A DNA stretch of 64,000 bases from Paraburkholderia oxyphila NBRC 105797 (GCF_000685075.1 NZ_BAYD01000023.1:55892-119891); one strand, 5' to 3'. Positions 7,916 to 17,801 are shown, counted from the first letter of the stretch. Notes: generated by a model not told the origin, from the letters alone. A program made the numbers and translations.

Positions 7916-8701
7916 ATGACGAAACTTCTTCGAGCCGCACTGGGCGGCCTGTTGGCAATGAGCCTCTTTGGCGCGGCGGGTATGGCGCAGGCGGCCGATC
8001 CCGGGGTCGTGCGCTTCGGCATCGACCCGACCTATCCCCCGATGGACTCGAAGGCGCCGGACGGGAGCGTGCGGGGCTTCGATGTCGATCTCGGCAACGA
8101 AATCTGCCGGCGCATGCATGCGCAGTGCAAGTGGGTCGAACTGGAGTTTTCGGGCATGATCCCTGCGCTCGGCGCACGCAAGATCGACGCGATTCTGTCG
8201 TCGATGGCGATTACCGAAAAGCGCGCACAGCAAATCGCCTTTTCGTCGAAGCTCTATCAGTTCAAGTCACGCCTCGTGGCGCGCACCGGATCGGGACTCG
8301 GCACCGATGTGGCGTCGCTTGCCGGCAAGCATATCGGCGTGCAGTCGGGCACGCAGTTCGAAACCTACGCGCTGGCAAATTGGGCGCCACACGGCGTGAG
8401 CATCGTGCAATACAAGAGCCAGGAAGAAGTCTTCGAGGATCTCGTCACCGGCCGTATCGACGGGGCACTGCTGGGCATGGTCGAGGCCGATCAAGGTTTC
8501 CTGCGCACGCCACAGGGCAAGGGCTTCCAGTTCGTCGGTCAGCCGCTTTCGATGGGCGACCACGGTGTGGGCATCGGGATGCGCAAGGATGACGTCCAGC
8601 TCAAGGCGTCGATTGACGCCGCAATCGCGTCGATGCTTGCCGATGGTACGTATGCACGCATCGCCCATCGCTACTTCTCGTTCGATCCGTACGGCAACTG
8701 A
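7916..8701 (+). CDS. ABC transporter substrate-binding protein, polar amino acid type
   Basis: A 261-residue periplasmic binding protein. The start ATG 7916 follows GGAGACC; an upstream in-frame ATG at 7898 is less likely. Signal peptide to about residue 25 (ends GMAQAADP). The mature part has the family-3 features: FGIDPTYPPMDS, then GFDVDLGNEICRR, and DAILSSMAIT; these resemble lysine/arginine/ornithine or histidine binding proteins. No permease or ATPase gene lies beside it, so it must share components encoded elsewhere. It is followed after 48 bases by a deacylase-like gene, suggesting uptake and breakdown of an N-acylated or related amino acid. Confidence 0.88.
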   Translation: MTKLLRAALGGLLAMSLFGAAGMAQAADPGVVRFGIDPTYPPMDSKAPDGSVRGFDVDLGNEICRRMHAQCKWVELEFSGMIPALGARKIDAILSSMAITEKRAQQIAFSSKLYQFKSRLVARTGSGLGTDVASLAGKHIGVQSGTQFETYALANWAPHGVSIVQYKSQEEVFEDLVTGRIDGALLGMVEADQGFLRTPQGKGFQFVGQPLSMGDHGVGIGMRKDDVQLKASIDAAIASMLADGTYARIAHRYFSFDPYGN

Positions 8702-8749
8702 TGCCGTCCGGCACCGCGCAGACGCTTCTAATTTCGCCTTCGTCACACA

Positions 8750-9874
8750 ATGCATACTCAATCGATTCCTTTGATCTCGCCTGCGATCGGGACGCGCCGC
8801 GAACTCGCGAGCTTTCACTTCGGCCCGCGGGATGCCGCCGATGCCCGGCAGAAGATCTACATCCAGGCGGCGCTGCATGCCGACGAGACGCCGGCGATGC
8901 TGGTCGGCGTCATGCTCAGGCGCCGCCTTCTGGAACTCGAAGCCGCCGGCGACATCGAGGCGCAGATCGTGCTCGTGCCGGTGGCCAACCCGGTTGGCCT
9001 CGCGCAGCATGTGCTCGGTCAGTTCGTCGGCCGTTTCGATCTGGCAAGCGGGCGCAACTTCAATCGTAGCTTTCCGGCATTGGCCGGCGACCCATCATCG
9101 CTCGATGGCGCGCTCGGACCGAACGCGCAGGACAATGTCGCCACCGTGCGCAAGCTGATGCGCGAAACGCTTGCGCAACAGAAGCCACGCACCGAGTTCG
9201 AGTCGCTTCAACATGCGTTGCTTGAACTGTCCCTCGACTCCGATGTGGTAATCGACCTTCATTGCTCGCTCGAAGCCACGCTGCATCTCTATACGAGCGA
9301 CGAGGCATGGCCGCAGTTCGAGCCGCTGGCCCGCTACCTTGGGGCAGAGGCGTCGCTGATCGCAACGGACTCGGGTGGCCAGGCGTTCGACGAAGCACAC
9401 AGCCTGCCGTGGTGGACGCTGCAGCAGCAGGCCGGCGACGCAAGCCCGCTACCGCCCGGCACCATCGCCGCGACGATCGAATGTCGCGGACAGCGCGACG
9501 TGAGTTACGAAACCGCCGGGCGCGACGCCGAAGCCATTATCGATTTCCTGCGCGCACGCGGCGCCATACGCGGCGCGGCGCGGCCTCTCCCGCCGCTCGT
9601 GCGCGCGCCGACGCCGCTTGCCGGCAGCGAGCAGTTCTATGCGCCAGCCAGTGGCATCCTGGTCCATCGTGCAGCGACGGGTGACCTGATTCGGGCAGGT
9701 GACGCGCTCTTCGATATCGTCGATCCGCTGACCGACGAAACGTGCACCGTGCATAGCCAGACCGAAGGCATTTTCTACATGAGGCGTGCGATCCGTTTCG
9801 TCACGGCCGGCGCGCCGCTTGGACGCGTGACTGGCACGCGTCCGATACGCACCGGCGTGTTGCTCGGCGCGTGA
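8750..9874 (+). CDS. Succinylglutamate desuccinylase/aspartoacylase-family zinc deacylase
   Basis: A 374-residue member of the zinc carboxypeptidase-like AstE/aspartoacylase family. The metal site is visible: HADETPAM near residue 43 (H-x-x-E) and the second His in VIDLHCS near 167. RNFNRSFP is the substrate-binding Arg/Asn segment. The C-terminal part (residues 290-374) forms the beta domain with a DIVDPLTDE motif found in this family. It probably removes an acyl group from an amino acid or amide imported through the upstream binding protein. Spacing of 48 bases suggests one operon controlled by the divergent LysR. Confidence 0.82.
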   Translation: MHTQSIPLISPAIGTRRELASFHFGPRDAADARQKIYIQAALHADETPAMLVGVMLRRRLLELEAAGDIEAQIVLVPVANPVGLAQHVLGQFVGRFDLASGRNFNRSFPALAGDPSSLDGALGPNAQDNVATVRKLMRETLAQQKPRTEFESLQHALLELSLDSDVVIDLHCSLEATLHLYTSDEAWPQFEPLARYLGAEASLIATDSGGQAFDEAHSLPWWTLQQQAGDASPLPPGTIAATIECRGQRDVSYETAGRDAEAIIDFLRARGAIRGAARPLPPLVRAPTPLAGSEQFYAPASGILVHRAATGDLIRAGDALFDIVDPLTDETCTVHSQTEGIFYMRRAIRFVTAGAPLGRVTGTRPIRTGVLLGA

Positions 9875-9888
9875 CGATGCAGGGGGTA

Positions 9889-9916
9889 GATCGGTCGCCA
9901 TGTACGGCGACCGATC
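9889..9916 (+). terminator. Perfect 11-bp hairpin after the deacylase gene
   Basis: GATCGGTCGCC pairs perfectly with GGCGACCGATC around a 6-base loop (ATGTAC). It begins 15 bases after the deacylase stop and is followed by AATTTAT rather than a long T-run. It separates the deacylase from the porin at 9969 and most likely terminates or protects the upstream transcript. Confidence 0.55.
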
Positions 9917-9968
9917 AATTTATCAGGAAAACTAATTTAAATAACGCTAAAAGGTTTGAAGATATCTC

Positions 9969-11129
9969 ATGAAAAAATACCTGCTTCCCATGGCGGTGAT
10001 GTCGGCCTGCGCGACGAGCGCTTTCGCGCAATCGAGCGTTACCCTCTACGGCGTGATCGACGAGGGTTTGAACTACACGAACAATCAGCAAACGACGCCG
10101 GGTAACAGCAGCCATGTCTGGGAGATGGAGAGTGGCTTTGCGCAAGGCAGCCGCTGGGGGCTGAAGGGCGCTGAAGATCTGGGGGGCGGCCTGAAAGCCG
10201 TGTTCAGACTCGAGAACGGCTTTGACCTGAATTCCGGGATGCTCAACCAGGGCGGGCGCATGTTCGGTCGTCAGGCCTATGTCGGGCTGTCGCAAGAACA
10301 ATACGGTACGGTGACGATGGGGCGGCAATACGATGCGCTCGTTGACTTCCTCGCGCCCACCACGGCAAACGGCAACTGGGGCGGCTATATGCTGTCGCAC
10401 CCCTACGATAACGACAATACGGACAACTCGTTCCGTGTGAATAACACGGTCAAGTACACGAGCCCGTCTCTCTCCGGCTTGCAGTTCGGCGGTACCTATA
10501 GCTTCAGCAATGACACGAACTTCGCGAACAATCGTCAGTACAGCATTGGCGGTCAGTACGCGCATGGTGGCCTCGTGATCGCCGGTGCCTTTCTGCAGGC
10601 CAACAACCCGGGCGCGAGCAGCGGCGGCGCGATCGCCTCGAACGATGCCAACTTCACCGCAGCACTCCAGCGCATCTTTGGCGCAGGCGTGAACTACACG
10701 TTCGGCTCGGCCACGGCGGGCTTTGTCTACACGAACTCGTACATGAAGGATCCGACGTCGACGGTGTACCTGCCTGGCGCGCTCGCAGCCGGGGGCAGTA
10801 CGCTGAATTCGCTGCGCTTCCAGAATTTCGAACTCAACGGCAAATATCAGGTCACCCCGGCGTTCTTCGTGGGCGCGCAGTATGTGTACACGTACGCCAA
10901 CTACGACGCCTCCAGCGGGACCGTGCATCCGAAGTACCAGACCTTCGGTCTGATGGCCGACTACAACGTGTCCAAACGGACGGACTTCTACTTCCAGACG
11001 GCGTACCAGCACGTCTCGAGCGGCGGCACCGGAACGCAACTCGATGACGCCATGGTGCCGAGTGCCGACAATCCGTCGTCCACGAACAACCAGGTGTCGT
11101 TCCGCATCGCAATCCGGCACAAGTTCTGA
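9969..11129 (+). CDS. Burkholderia-type general porin
   Basis: A 386-residue outer-membrane porin. Signal peptide MKKYLLPMAVMSACATSAFA, then QSSVTLYGVIDEGL, the invariant N-terminal strand of this porin family. Alternating amphipathic strands run throughout, and the chain ends in Phe (IAIRHKF), the assembly signal for outer-membrane insertion. Forms trimeric 16-stranded channels for small hydrophilic solutes. It is preceded by an AT-rich stretch (9917-9960) that may hold its promoter, so it is probably transcribed on its own, possibly regulated by the convergent LuxR-type gene. Confidence 0.95.
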   Translation: MKKYLLPMAVMSACATSAFAQSSVTLYGVIDEGLNYTNNQQTTPGNSSHVWEMESGFAQGSRWGLKGAEDLGGGLKAVFRLENGFDLNSGMLNQGGRMFGRQAYVGLSQEQYGTVTMGRQYDALVDFLAPTTANGNWGGYMLSHPYDNDNTDNSFRVNNTVKYTSPSLSGLQFGGTYSFSNDTNFANNRQYSIGGQYAHGGLVIAGAFLQANNPGASSGGAIASNDANFTAALQRIFGAGVNYTFGSATAGFVYTNSYMKDPTSTVYLPGALAAGGSTLNSLRFQNFELNGKYQVTPAFFVGAQYVYTYANYDASSGTVHPKYQTFGLMADYNVSKRTDFYFQTAYQHVSSGGTGTQLDDAMVPSADNPSSTNNQVSFRIAIRHKF

Positions 11130-11193
11130 CAGGTTCCCGACCTCCGGCGAATGGACCCGTCGCAGACGTCGCGAGTCAGCGCCATGCGCCCCA

Positions 11194-11997
11194 TCACGAC
11201 GCCTGCGGCACGTTCTCCACAAAAAGACCAAACAACGCCGCCTGCGAAGAAATATCGAGTTTGCGGTACAGATTGCTGCGGTGAACCTTCGCCGTCGCGG
11301 GCGAGATGCCGAGCAGCCGCGCGATGTTCTTGGTGGAATGCCCGGCGAGGATCATCAGCGAGACTTCAACCTCCCGGGCCGTCAGGCGCGTACTCGCGCG
11401 TTCGTGCAGCGCGTGCTCGAAGCGCGCGCGCCACTCGGGTTCGGCGGCCACATGATCGGTCCTGTCCGGCTGGCCGTCCGGCGGCCGCACGGCGCGCCGC
11501 ATCAGCGGCAGGATCCACGTGCCGTACAGGCACAGCGTGCCCACGTCCGCGGCGCTGATGTGCCGACGGCTGCCGAGCGACAGCGAAACGGTTTCCCCGC
11601 CTGGCAGGGGAGCGAGAAACTGCACCTCGTCCTCCAGCACGTTCACCGAGAAATAGCGCCGAAAGTACTCGGTCTCGCGAAACTGATCGGGCGCGACCTC
11701 GTCGAGCCGGTACACGCCGGGACTGATCGGTCCGAGGCTGAACTGATAGTACGGATCGAGCAGATAGACGTTGTTCAGGTAGCCCTGAAACAGGGTGTCG
11801 CCCGCCGCGTCGGACACGCTTGCCGCAATCAGGCGCGGCTTCAGCGTCGGGCTGTAGACCATCGCCACCCAGTTGTCGAACCGCACCACGCCGCGCAACA
11901 GGTCGATCAGCGCATTCCAGAATTGGTGATCGTCGAGACGTTCGATCAGGCGTCCGAGCCGCTGGTGGAACGCCACGTCCGCAACGTCGAGCTTCAT
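11194..11997 (-). CDS. LuxR-type transcriptional regulator
   Basis: A 267-residue regulator. The start at 11997 is chosen because TAGGAGAG precedes it; an in-frame ATG at 12015 exists. Residues 1-170 form an unrecognised sensor region; the C-terminal 65 residues are a LuxR/GerE helix-turn-helix (RLTAREVEVSLMILAG, STKNIARLLGISPATAKVHR). There is no receiver phosphorylation site, so it senses a ligand rather than a kinase. It is divergent from the P1-peptidase/polyamine-binding genes (start 12155) and probably controls them. Confidence 0.88.
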   Translation of the reverse strand: MKLDVADVAFHQRLGRLIERLDDHQFWNALIDLLRGVVRFDNWVAMVYSPTLKPRLIAASVSDAAGDTLFQGYLNNVYLLDPYYQFSLGPISPGVYRLDEVAPDQFRETEYFRRYFSVNVLEDEVQFLAPLPGGETVSLSLGSRRHISAADVGTLCLYGTWILPLMRRAVRPPDGQPDRTDHVAAEPEWRARFEHALHERASTRLTAREVEVSLMILAGHSTKNIARLLGISPATAKVHRSNLYRKLDISSQAALFGLFVENVPQAS

Positions 11998-12154
11998 AAA
12001 CTCTCCTAATCCCAAAGGTGTAGTGCCGCGCCGGCGCGCCTAGCCCTCCGGCCCGATGTTCGTTCAGCCGCTCGCCCCCTAACATCGCCGTACCTCGACG
12101 TTCAACCGTCGCACTCAACGACAGGGCGCCCACGGGGCGTCCGGAGGAACAGGT

Positions 12155-13264
12155 ATGCGAATCAGAGACATCGGCGTGCGGATCGGGCGCGGCACACCCG
12201 GCCCGCTGAACAGCATCACCGACGTGGAAGGCGTGCGCGTCGGCCATCGTACCGTGGTCGAAAAGAATGACAAAGTGTCGATCCAGACGGGCGTGACCGT
12301 CATCGAACCGCGCGCCGGCATGGCGCGGCTCGACCCGTGCTTCGCCGGCTACCACGTGCTCAACGGCAACGGCGACGCGACCGGGCTCGAATGGATCCGC
12401 GAATCCGGGCTGCTGACCACGCCCATTGCGTTCACCAACACGCACAGCGTGGGCGTGGTGCGCGACGCGCTGGTCCAGGCCGAGCGCGCCTCGGCGGGCT
12501 CGCATCAGTACTGGTGCATGCCGGTCGTGCTCGAGACTTTCGACGGCCTGCTCAACGACATCTGGGGGCAGCACGTCAGCGCGGCGCACGTCCACGACGC
12601 GCTAAACGCGGCGCAGGGCGGTCCGGTCGCCGAAGGCTGTGTGGGCGGCGGCACCGGCATGATCTGCCATGAGTTCAAGGGCGGCATCGGCACGGCGTCG
12701 AGGCGCCTCGCTGGCGACGAAGGCGGCTGGACGGTCGGCGCGCTCGTCCAGGCGAACTACGGTGTGCGCGAGGAACTGCGCGTCGGCGGCTATCCGGTGG
12801 GCGAAGTCCTGCGCGATGTGCCGTCGCCGTTCCGCAAGCGCGAGGCCGGCGTGCCGGGCATGGGGTCGATCGTCGTCGCGCTCGCGACCGACGCACCGCT
12901 GCTGCCGCATCAGTGCACGCAGATCGCGCAGCGCGCCGGCGTCGGGCTCGCGCGCGTGGGGGGCGGCACCGAGTACGCGAGCGGCGATATTTTCGTCGCG
13001 TTCTCGACCGGCAACCGCGGCTTGCCGGTCGCCGACTACGGTCGCCAGAGCGCGCCGCTGTCCACCGTACAGAGCGTCAACGCGGATTACATGACGCCGC
13101 TGTTCGTCGCCGCCGCCGAAGCGGTCGAGGAGGCGATCCTCAACGCGCTCCTCGCCGCGACTGACGCCGAAGGCCAGGGCGCGCACGTCAGCGCTCTCGG
13201 CGCGGACCGGCTGCTCCACGCGCTCGAACGCGTTGGCTGGCGCCCCGACACACGACGTGCGTAA
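12155..13264 (+). CDS. P1-family peptidase (DmpA/L-aminopeptidase D-Ala-esterase type)
   Basis: A 369-residue member of the self-cleaving DmpA family of N-terminal nucleophile aminopeptidases. The N-terminal part reads PGPLNSITDVEGVRVGH, and GCVGGGTGMICHEFKGG is the typical glycine-rich block. The autocleavage site is GMGSIVV near residue 234: the Ser becomes the N-terminal nucleophile of the small subunit. Family members remove N-terminal residues, including D-amino acids and beta-peptides. GGAGGAA precedes the start. It is 54 bases upstream of a polyamine-type binding protein gene, suggesting use of small peptides or polyamine conjugates. Confidence 0.9.
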   Translation: MRIRDIGVRIGRGTPGPLNSITDVEGVRVGHRTVVEKNDKVSIQTGVTVIEPRAGMARLDPCFAGYHVLNGNGDATGLEWIRESGLLTTPIAFTNTHSVGVVRDALVQAERASAGSHQYWCMPVVLETFDGLLNDIWGQHVSAAHVHDALNAAQGGPVAEGCVGGGTGMICHEFKGGIGTASRRLAGDEGGWTVGALVQANYGVREELRVGGYPVGEVLRDVPSPFRKREAGVPGMGSIVVALATDAPLLPHQCTQIAQRAGVGLARVGGGTEYASGDIFVAFSTGNRGLPVADYGRQSAPLSTVQSVNADYMTPLFVAAAEAVEEAILNALLAATDAEGQGAHVSALGADRLLHALERVGWRPDTRRA

Positions 13265-13318
13265 GCATCCGGGCGCTCGCCGCTAGCCCGAACCGACATC
13301 ACCGATCGAGAAACTGCC

Positions 13319-14431
13319 ATGATCCCTCACCGCCTCGCCACCCCGCTGGCCGCCAGCCTCGCGGCCGCCCTGATCACGCTCGTGACCGCCGCCCCGCATG
13401 CCCGCGGCGAAGAGCTGAACGTGTACAACTGGTCCGACAATATCGCCGATGACACCGTGTCCGGCTTCGAGAAGCAAACCGGCATCCACACGCGCTACGA
13501 CGTCTACGACGGCGACGAGACACTGCAGGCGAAGCTGCTGGCCGGCTCCTCCGGCTACGACATCGTCGTGCCGTCCTCGGGCTACGCGAGCAAGCAGATC
13601 CAGGCCGGCGTGTATGCGAAGCTCGACAAGAGCAAGATTCCGAACCTCGCGAATCTCGACCCTGTGCTGATGAAGATGGTCGCGACAGTCGACCCTGGCA
13701 ATCAGTACGTCGTGCCATGGTCGTGGGGAACCGATGGTCTCGGCTACAACGCAACGAAGGTCCAGGCGATCCTCGGCCAGGATGCGCCGCTCGACCGGTG
13801 GGATCTCCTGTTCAATCCGCAGTACGTATCGAAGCTCAAGAGCTGCGGGGTGTCCGTGCTCGATTCGCCGGAGGATGCATTCGGCGTTGGGCTGATCTAT
13901 CTGCACAAGAATTTGAACAGCACGAATCCCGCCGACTATCAGGCCGTCTATCAGCTCTACCGGAGCATCCGCCCGTACATCACGCAGTTCAATTCGTCGG
14001 GCTATATCAACGACCTCGCAAACAACGACATCTGCCTCGCGCTCGCGTGGTCGGGCGACGTCGCGATCGCGAAAGCGCGCGCCACGGAAGCGCATCGGAC
14101 CTACGAGCTCCGCTATGCGATCCCGCCGGGCGACGGCCTGCTCTGGTTCGACCTGATGGCGGTGCCGAAGGACGCCCCCCACGCCGGTGCGGCGATGCAG
14201 TGGATCAACTACGTCCTGCAGCCGAAGGTGAGCGCGGCTATCACGAATCAGGTGTTCTACCCGAACGCCAACGCGCTCGCACGGCCGCTGATCAAGCCGG
14301 AGATTCTCCAGAACCCGGCCATTTACCCTGGCCCGGAGCGCCTGAACGCGCTCACGCTGCAGTTGCCGCCGCCCGCGGAGATCATGCGGCTCGAGAACCG
14401 GCTGTGGGCGCAGTTGAAGAGCGGCCGCTGA
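13319..14431 (+). CDS. Polyamine ABC transporter substrate-binding protein (PotF/SpuE-like)
   Basis: A 370-residue periplasmic protein. Signal peptide about 1-29 (ends HARGEE), followed by LNVYNWSDNIADDTV, the diagnostic start of PotD/PotF proteins. Further family features are DVYDGDETLQAKLLAGSSGYDIVVPS, PWSWGTDGLGYN and the closing strand around NALARPLIKPEI. Binds putrescine or spermidine for ABC import; the partner permease and ATPase genes are not in the window. Same direction as the P1 peptidase, 54 bases downstream, so probably one unit under the LuxR regulator. Confidence 0.9.
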   Translation: MIPHRLATPLAASLAAALITLVTAAPHARGEELNVYNWSDNIADDTVSGFEKQTGIHTRYDVYDGDETLQAKLLAGSSGYDIVVPSSGYASKQIQAGVYAKLDKSKIPNLANLDPVLMKMVATVDPGNQYVVPWSWGTDGLGYNATKVQAILGQDAPLDRWDLLFNPQYVSKLKSCGVSVLDSPEDAFGVGLIYLHKNLNSTNPADYQAVYQLYRSIRPYITQFNSSGYINDLANNDICLALAWSGDVAIAKARATEAHRTYELRYAIPPGDGLLWFDLMAVPKDAPHAGAAMQWINYVLQPKVSAAITNQVFYPNANALARPLIKPEILQNPAIYPGPERLNALTLQLPPPAEIMRLENRLWAQLKSGR

Positions 14432-14463
14432 CCCGGATTCAAGCGCGCCCGGCCGACGATCGC

Positions 14464-14489
14464 GCGTGCGGTGCTCCGGCACCGCGCGC
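14464..14489 (+). terminator. GC-rich hairpin after the polyamine-binding gene
   Basis: GCGGTGC and GCACCGC form a 7-bp stem closed by a TCCG tetraloop (14468-14485), with further GC pairs outside. It begins about 35 bases after the stop of the polyamine-binding gene. No T-run follows, so an mRNA-stabilising or weak-terminator role is possible. Confidence 0.35.
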
Positions 14490-14662
14490 GCCATGGGCGG
14501 CCGGACCGATCGCACCCTACAATGACCCCCATGTCCGCTGGATGCACCTGAGCCGGCTCGCAAGCGCGCACGCAAACGCCGCTGCACGACCGCCATGCAT
14601 GCACGCAGCGGACCATCACGCCGTGCACTCGGTCCGGATTCACTGCGCGTTAGGGGGCGCTC

Positions 14663-16453
14663 ATGAGCCATCCAACTTCTGGCCCAGCTTCCGGGCAGCC
14701 CGACAATATCTCGGCCTGGAGCCTGATCAGACCGTACTGGGTCTCCGAGGAGCGCCGAACCGCGTGGGGCCTGCTGATCGCGATCATCGCGATGGATCTG
14801 TTTCTGGTCGGCATCAACGCCCGCTTGAACACGTGGAACCGCGACTTCTACAACGCGCTGGAAGGCCGGAACGTACGCGAATTCCCGCAGCTGATGCTGC
14901 TTTTCAGTGCGCTCGCCTTCTCGTTCGTGGCGATCTCCGTCTATAACCGCTATCTGCGCCAGATGCTCGGCTTCCGGTGGCGCCAATGGCTGACCACACG
15001 CTATGTGCAGGAATGGCTTGGCGACGGCACCTTCTACCGCATCGAGCGCGACCGCCTCACCGACAACCCCGATCAGCGGATTGCCGTCGACCTCGACTCG
15101 TTCGCCAACACCACGCTTTCGCTCACGCTCGACCTGCTCTCGACGCTCGAGACCCTAGTCTGGTTCTCGACCATCCTGTGGAGCACGGCGGGCGCGCTGG
15201 CCGTCGTCATTGGCGGGACACCCGTCCAGATTCCGGGCTATATGTTCTGGGCGGCCGTCATCTATGCAATTGCCGGCTCGGTGCTGACCAACAAGGTCGG
15301 TCACCCGCTCGTGTCGATCAACTACCAGTTGCAGCGCGTGGAGGCGGATTTCCGCTTCGGCCTGATCCGTCTGCGCGAAAACGCCGAGCAGATTGCTTTG
15401 TACGACGGCATGCGGGCCGAGGCATCGAACGCCCAGGATCTGTTCGGCCGGATTCGTGACAACTGGTGGCGCGTGATGAAGTACACGCGGCGCTATAGCT
15501 TCGTGCTCAACTTCTACAGTCAGATCGCCGATATCTTTCCGATCTTCGTGGCGTCGCCGCGTTATTTCGCCGGGGTGTTCAGTTTCGGCACGCTGATGCA
15601 AATCACCGATGCATTCAGTTCGGTTAGCGATTCGCTTTCGTGGTTCATCAACAATTACGACACGCTCGTCCAATGGCGCGCCACGGTCAATCGTCTGCGC
15701 GAGTTCAGGCGCGTCATGCAGCTGCCGCATTTGAAGGAATCGGTGTCGCCCGCAACCGAGCATGGCGGCATCAATCTGCACTACGTCGACGAGAGCCGGC
15801 TCGCCACGCACCATCTCACGCTTGCGCTGCCCAACGGCGAGACGCTCGCGAGCGTGCGCGACATGGCCGTCAAGCCCGGTTCGCGCTGGCTCGTGCGCGG
15901 GCCGTCCGGCTCGGGAAAAAGCACGCTGTTGCGCGCGCTGGCGGGTCTCTGGCCGTTCGGAAACGGCTCGATCGACGCACCGGTGAACGCGCGCATCATG
16001 TTCATTCCGCAGCAGAGCTACCTGCCGGTGGGCACCTTGAAGACGGTGCTGGCCTACCCGGCAGCGGCCGCCAGCTTCAGCGACGAGCAATGTCGCGAGG
16101 CACTGCGTCTGTGCCAGCTTGCCGGCTACGTTGAGCGATTGCACGAATCCAGCCAGTGGTGGCGCATTCTGTCTCCCGGCGAGCAGCAGCGGCTGGCGGT
16201 CGCGCGCGTGCTGATGCACAAGCCCGATTATCTGTTACTCGACGAAGCAACCAGCGCGCTCGACAGCGAGAGCGAACTGCATCTGTATCGCCTGTTGACC
16301 GAGCGGCTGCCGAACGCGGCGATTGTCAGTGTCACGCACCGCAAGTCGCTCGCGAGATTCCACCAGGAGACCCTCGATATCGCGCGGGTGCGCGAGCACA
16401 CCGTGGCATCGATACGGCCGCCTGCCCGCGCTGATGGACTAGATGGACCATGA
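14663..16453 (+). CDS. YddA/SbmA-type ABC transporter, fused permease and ATPase
   Basis: A 596-residue half-transporter. Residues 1-380 carry six membrane helices of the SbmA/BacA-related type, including the characteristic NTWNRDFYNALEGRN early loop, WRQWLTTRYVQEWL and DNPDQRIAVDL. The ATPase domain (about 395-575) has Walker A GPSGSGKST, Walker B YLLLDEATSALD and a signature LSPGEQQR in place of LSGGQ. Family members move peptides or cobalamin-like compounds; direction and substrate are unknown here. It stands alone, convergent with the halogenase-like gene with only about 50 bases between them. Confidence 0.92.
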   Translation: MSHPTSGPASGQPDNISAWSLIRPYWVSEERRTAWGLLIAIIAMDLFLVGINARLNTWNRDFYNALEGRNVREFPQLMLLFSALAFSFVAISVYNRYLRQMLGFRWRQWLTTRYVQEWLGDGTFYRIERDRLTDNPDQRIAVDLDSFANTTLSLTLDLLSTLETLVWFSTILWSTAGALAVVIGGTPVQIPGYMFWAAVIYAIAGSVLTNKVGHPLVSINYQLQRVEADFRFGLIRLRENAEQIALYDGMRAEASNAQDLFGRIRDNWWRVMKYTRRYSFVLNFYSQIADIFPIFVASPRYFAGVFSFGTLMQITDAFSSVSDSLSWFINNYDTLVQWRATVNRLREFRRVMQLPHLKESVSPATEHGGINLHYVDESRLATHHLTLALPNGETLASVRDMAVKPGSRWLVRGPSGSGKSTLLRALAGLWPFGNGSIDAPVNARIMFIPQQSYLPVGTLKTVLAYPAAAASFSDEQCREALRLCQLAGYVERLHESSQWWRILSPGEQQRLAVARVLMHKPDYLLLDEATSALDSESELHLYRLLTERLPNAAIVSVTHRKSLARFHQETLDIARVREHTVASIRPPARADGLDGP

Positions 16454-16502
16454 CGGCCTGAGGCGCCTGCTCGAGCCGCTGCGCAAACGCGGATAGCGCC
16501 AA

Positions 16503-17801
16503 TCAGGCGCCGGGCGCGGGCATCTCCGGCAGCGAAATCTCGACGCCACGGCGGTGCAGCGCCGAGAGCACGTGATACACGGCCTTGAAGCACATCACCG
16601 GGAGCGCGGCGCGCCAGCTCCCGCGGAGATTGCCTGCCAGCAGATTGACGACGCCGTCCCGCATCCATAAGCGATTGGACGGCTCCATGAAAAGCGTGCG
16701 CATGACAGGATCGTTCACGCGATAGATCAGCCAGCTGATCCGGTCCATGGCCTCGGACAATTCCTTGTTGGCGGCTTGCGCGAGCTTCATCCCTCGCGCG
16801 GGATCGTCGAGCCAGACGTGGGCGACCTCGGCGCCGAGCTCTCCGCCCGTCATCGCCATCAAGACGCCGGTCGAGAACATCGGATCGACGAATCCGTAGG
16901 CATCGCCGATCATCAGAAAGCCGTTACCGTTGCCCTCGCGCGCGCGATAGCTGTAATTGGCCGTGCTGTAGACGTCCGATACGCGCTGTGCGCCTTGCAC
17001 GCGAGCCGCCACGGTCGGGCTCGAGGCGATGCGTCCGGTCAGCAATTCGGCCGGCGTTCCCTTGCGTTCCTTCCATGCCGATTGATTGCCGACGAAGCCA
17101 ATGCTCATGATGTCGCCGGGCAGGGGGATCAGCCAGAACCAGCCATCCTCCGCAAGGTGAATGCTGATGTAGCCCGCGAGCTCGCCTTCCCGGCGCGTTA
17201 CGCCGGTGAAATGCGCATAGACGGCCGCCGTGTTGTTGTACTTGTTCGAGGTCTTGACCTTCATCCGCGACGCGAGAAACGTATCGCGGCCCGAAGCGTC
17301 GAGCACATAGCGCGGATGCCATTCGCGCGTGCCGCCCGATTCATCCTGCGCGGACACGACGTGACGCCCGCCGGCATCGTCGAGCTTGACTTCGGTGACG
17401 CGGGTCCGCTCGAAACATTGGGCCCCGCGCGCGATGGCGTTTTTGAACAACACGGCATCGAAGTCCGCACGCCGGACTTGCCAGGCGTGCGTGCGGTCGC
17501 GATTCAGGGCGTTGCCGAATGGGAACGCGCAACTGCGGCCCGTACGGTCCGAGACGAACTCCGCACCCGGCTTGTGGACGCCGATCTCCCGCACCTGGTC
17601 CAGCACGCCGAGCCGCTCGAAAATGTCGAGGTTGCGTGGCAGCAGGCTTTCGCCGATATGAAAGCGCGGATGCGCTTCCTTCTCCACGAGCACGACGTCG
17701 CGTCCTTTCATTGCGAGGAAGGCCGCCGCCGTCGCACCGGCGGGCCCGCCGCCGATAATCAGCACGTCAGGCCGGCTCGAATCGTTCTTCGATGAGTTCA
17801 T
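16503..17801 (-). CDS. FAD-dependent halogenase-like oxidoreductase
   Basis: A 432-residue flavoprotein. The N-terminus has the dinucleotide motif LIIGGGPAGATAA (residues about 14-26) and VLVEKEAHPRFHIGESLLP, as in flavin-dependent halogenases and geranylgeranyl-reductase relatives. DGWFWLIPLPGD contains W-x-W-x-I-P, the signature of flavin halogenases, near residue 216, and FLMIGDAYGFVDPMFSTGV is the second FAD motif. Start 17801 follows GGGAAG; the frame runs on to 17903 without a ribosome site. No biosynthetic genes flank it, so its substrate is unknown; it may be a reductase that retains the motif. The upstream region carries overlapping palindromes. Confidence 0.82.
   Translation of the reverse strand: MNSSKNDSSRPDVLIIGGGPAGATAAAFLAMKGRDVVLVEKEAHPRFHIGESLLPRNLDIFERLGVLDQVREIGVHKPGAEFVSDRTGRSCAFPFGNALNRDRTHAWQVRRADFDAVLFKNAIARGAQCFERTRVTEVKLDDAGGRHVVSAQDESGGTREWHPRYVLDASGRDTFLASRMKVKTSNKYNNTAAVYAHFTGVTRREGELAGYISIHLAEDGWFWLIPLPGDIMSIGFVGNQSAWKERKGTPAELLTGRIASSPTVAARVQGAQRVSDVYSTANYSYRAREGNGNGFLMIGDAYGFVDPMFSTGVLMAMTGGELGAEVAHVWLDDPARGMKLAQAANKELSEAMDRISWLIYRVNDPVMRTLFMEPSNRLWMRDGVVNLLAGNLRGSWRAALPVMCFKAVYHVLSALHRRGVEISLPEMPAPGA

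Noticed and set aside
13283..14986. 567-codon minus-strand frame
   Set aside because: Antisense to the polyamine-binding gene and the start of the ABC gene; no start signal or domain.
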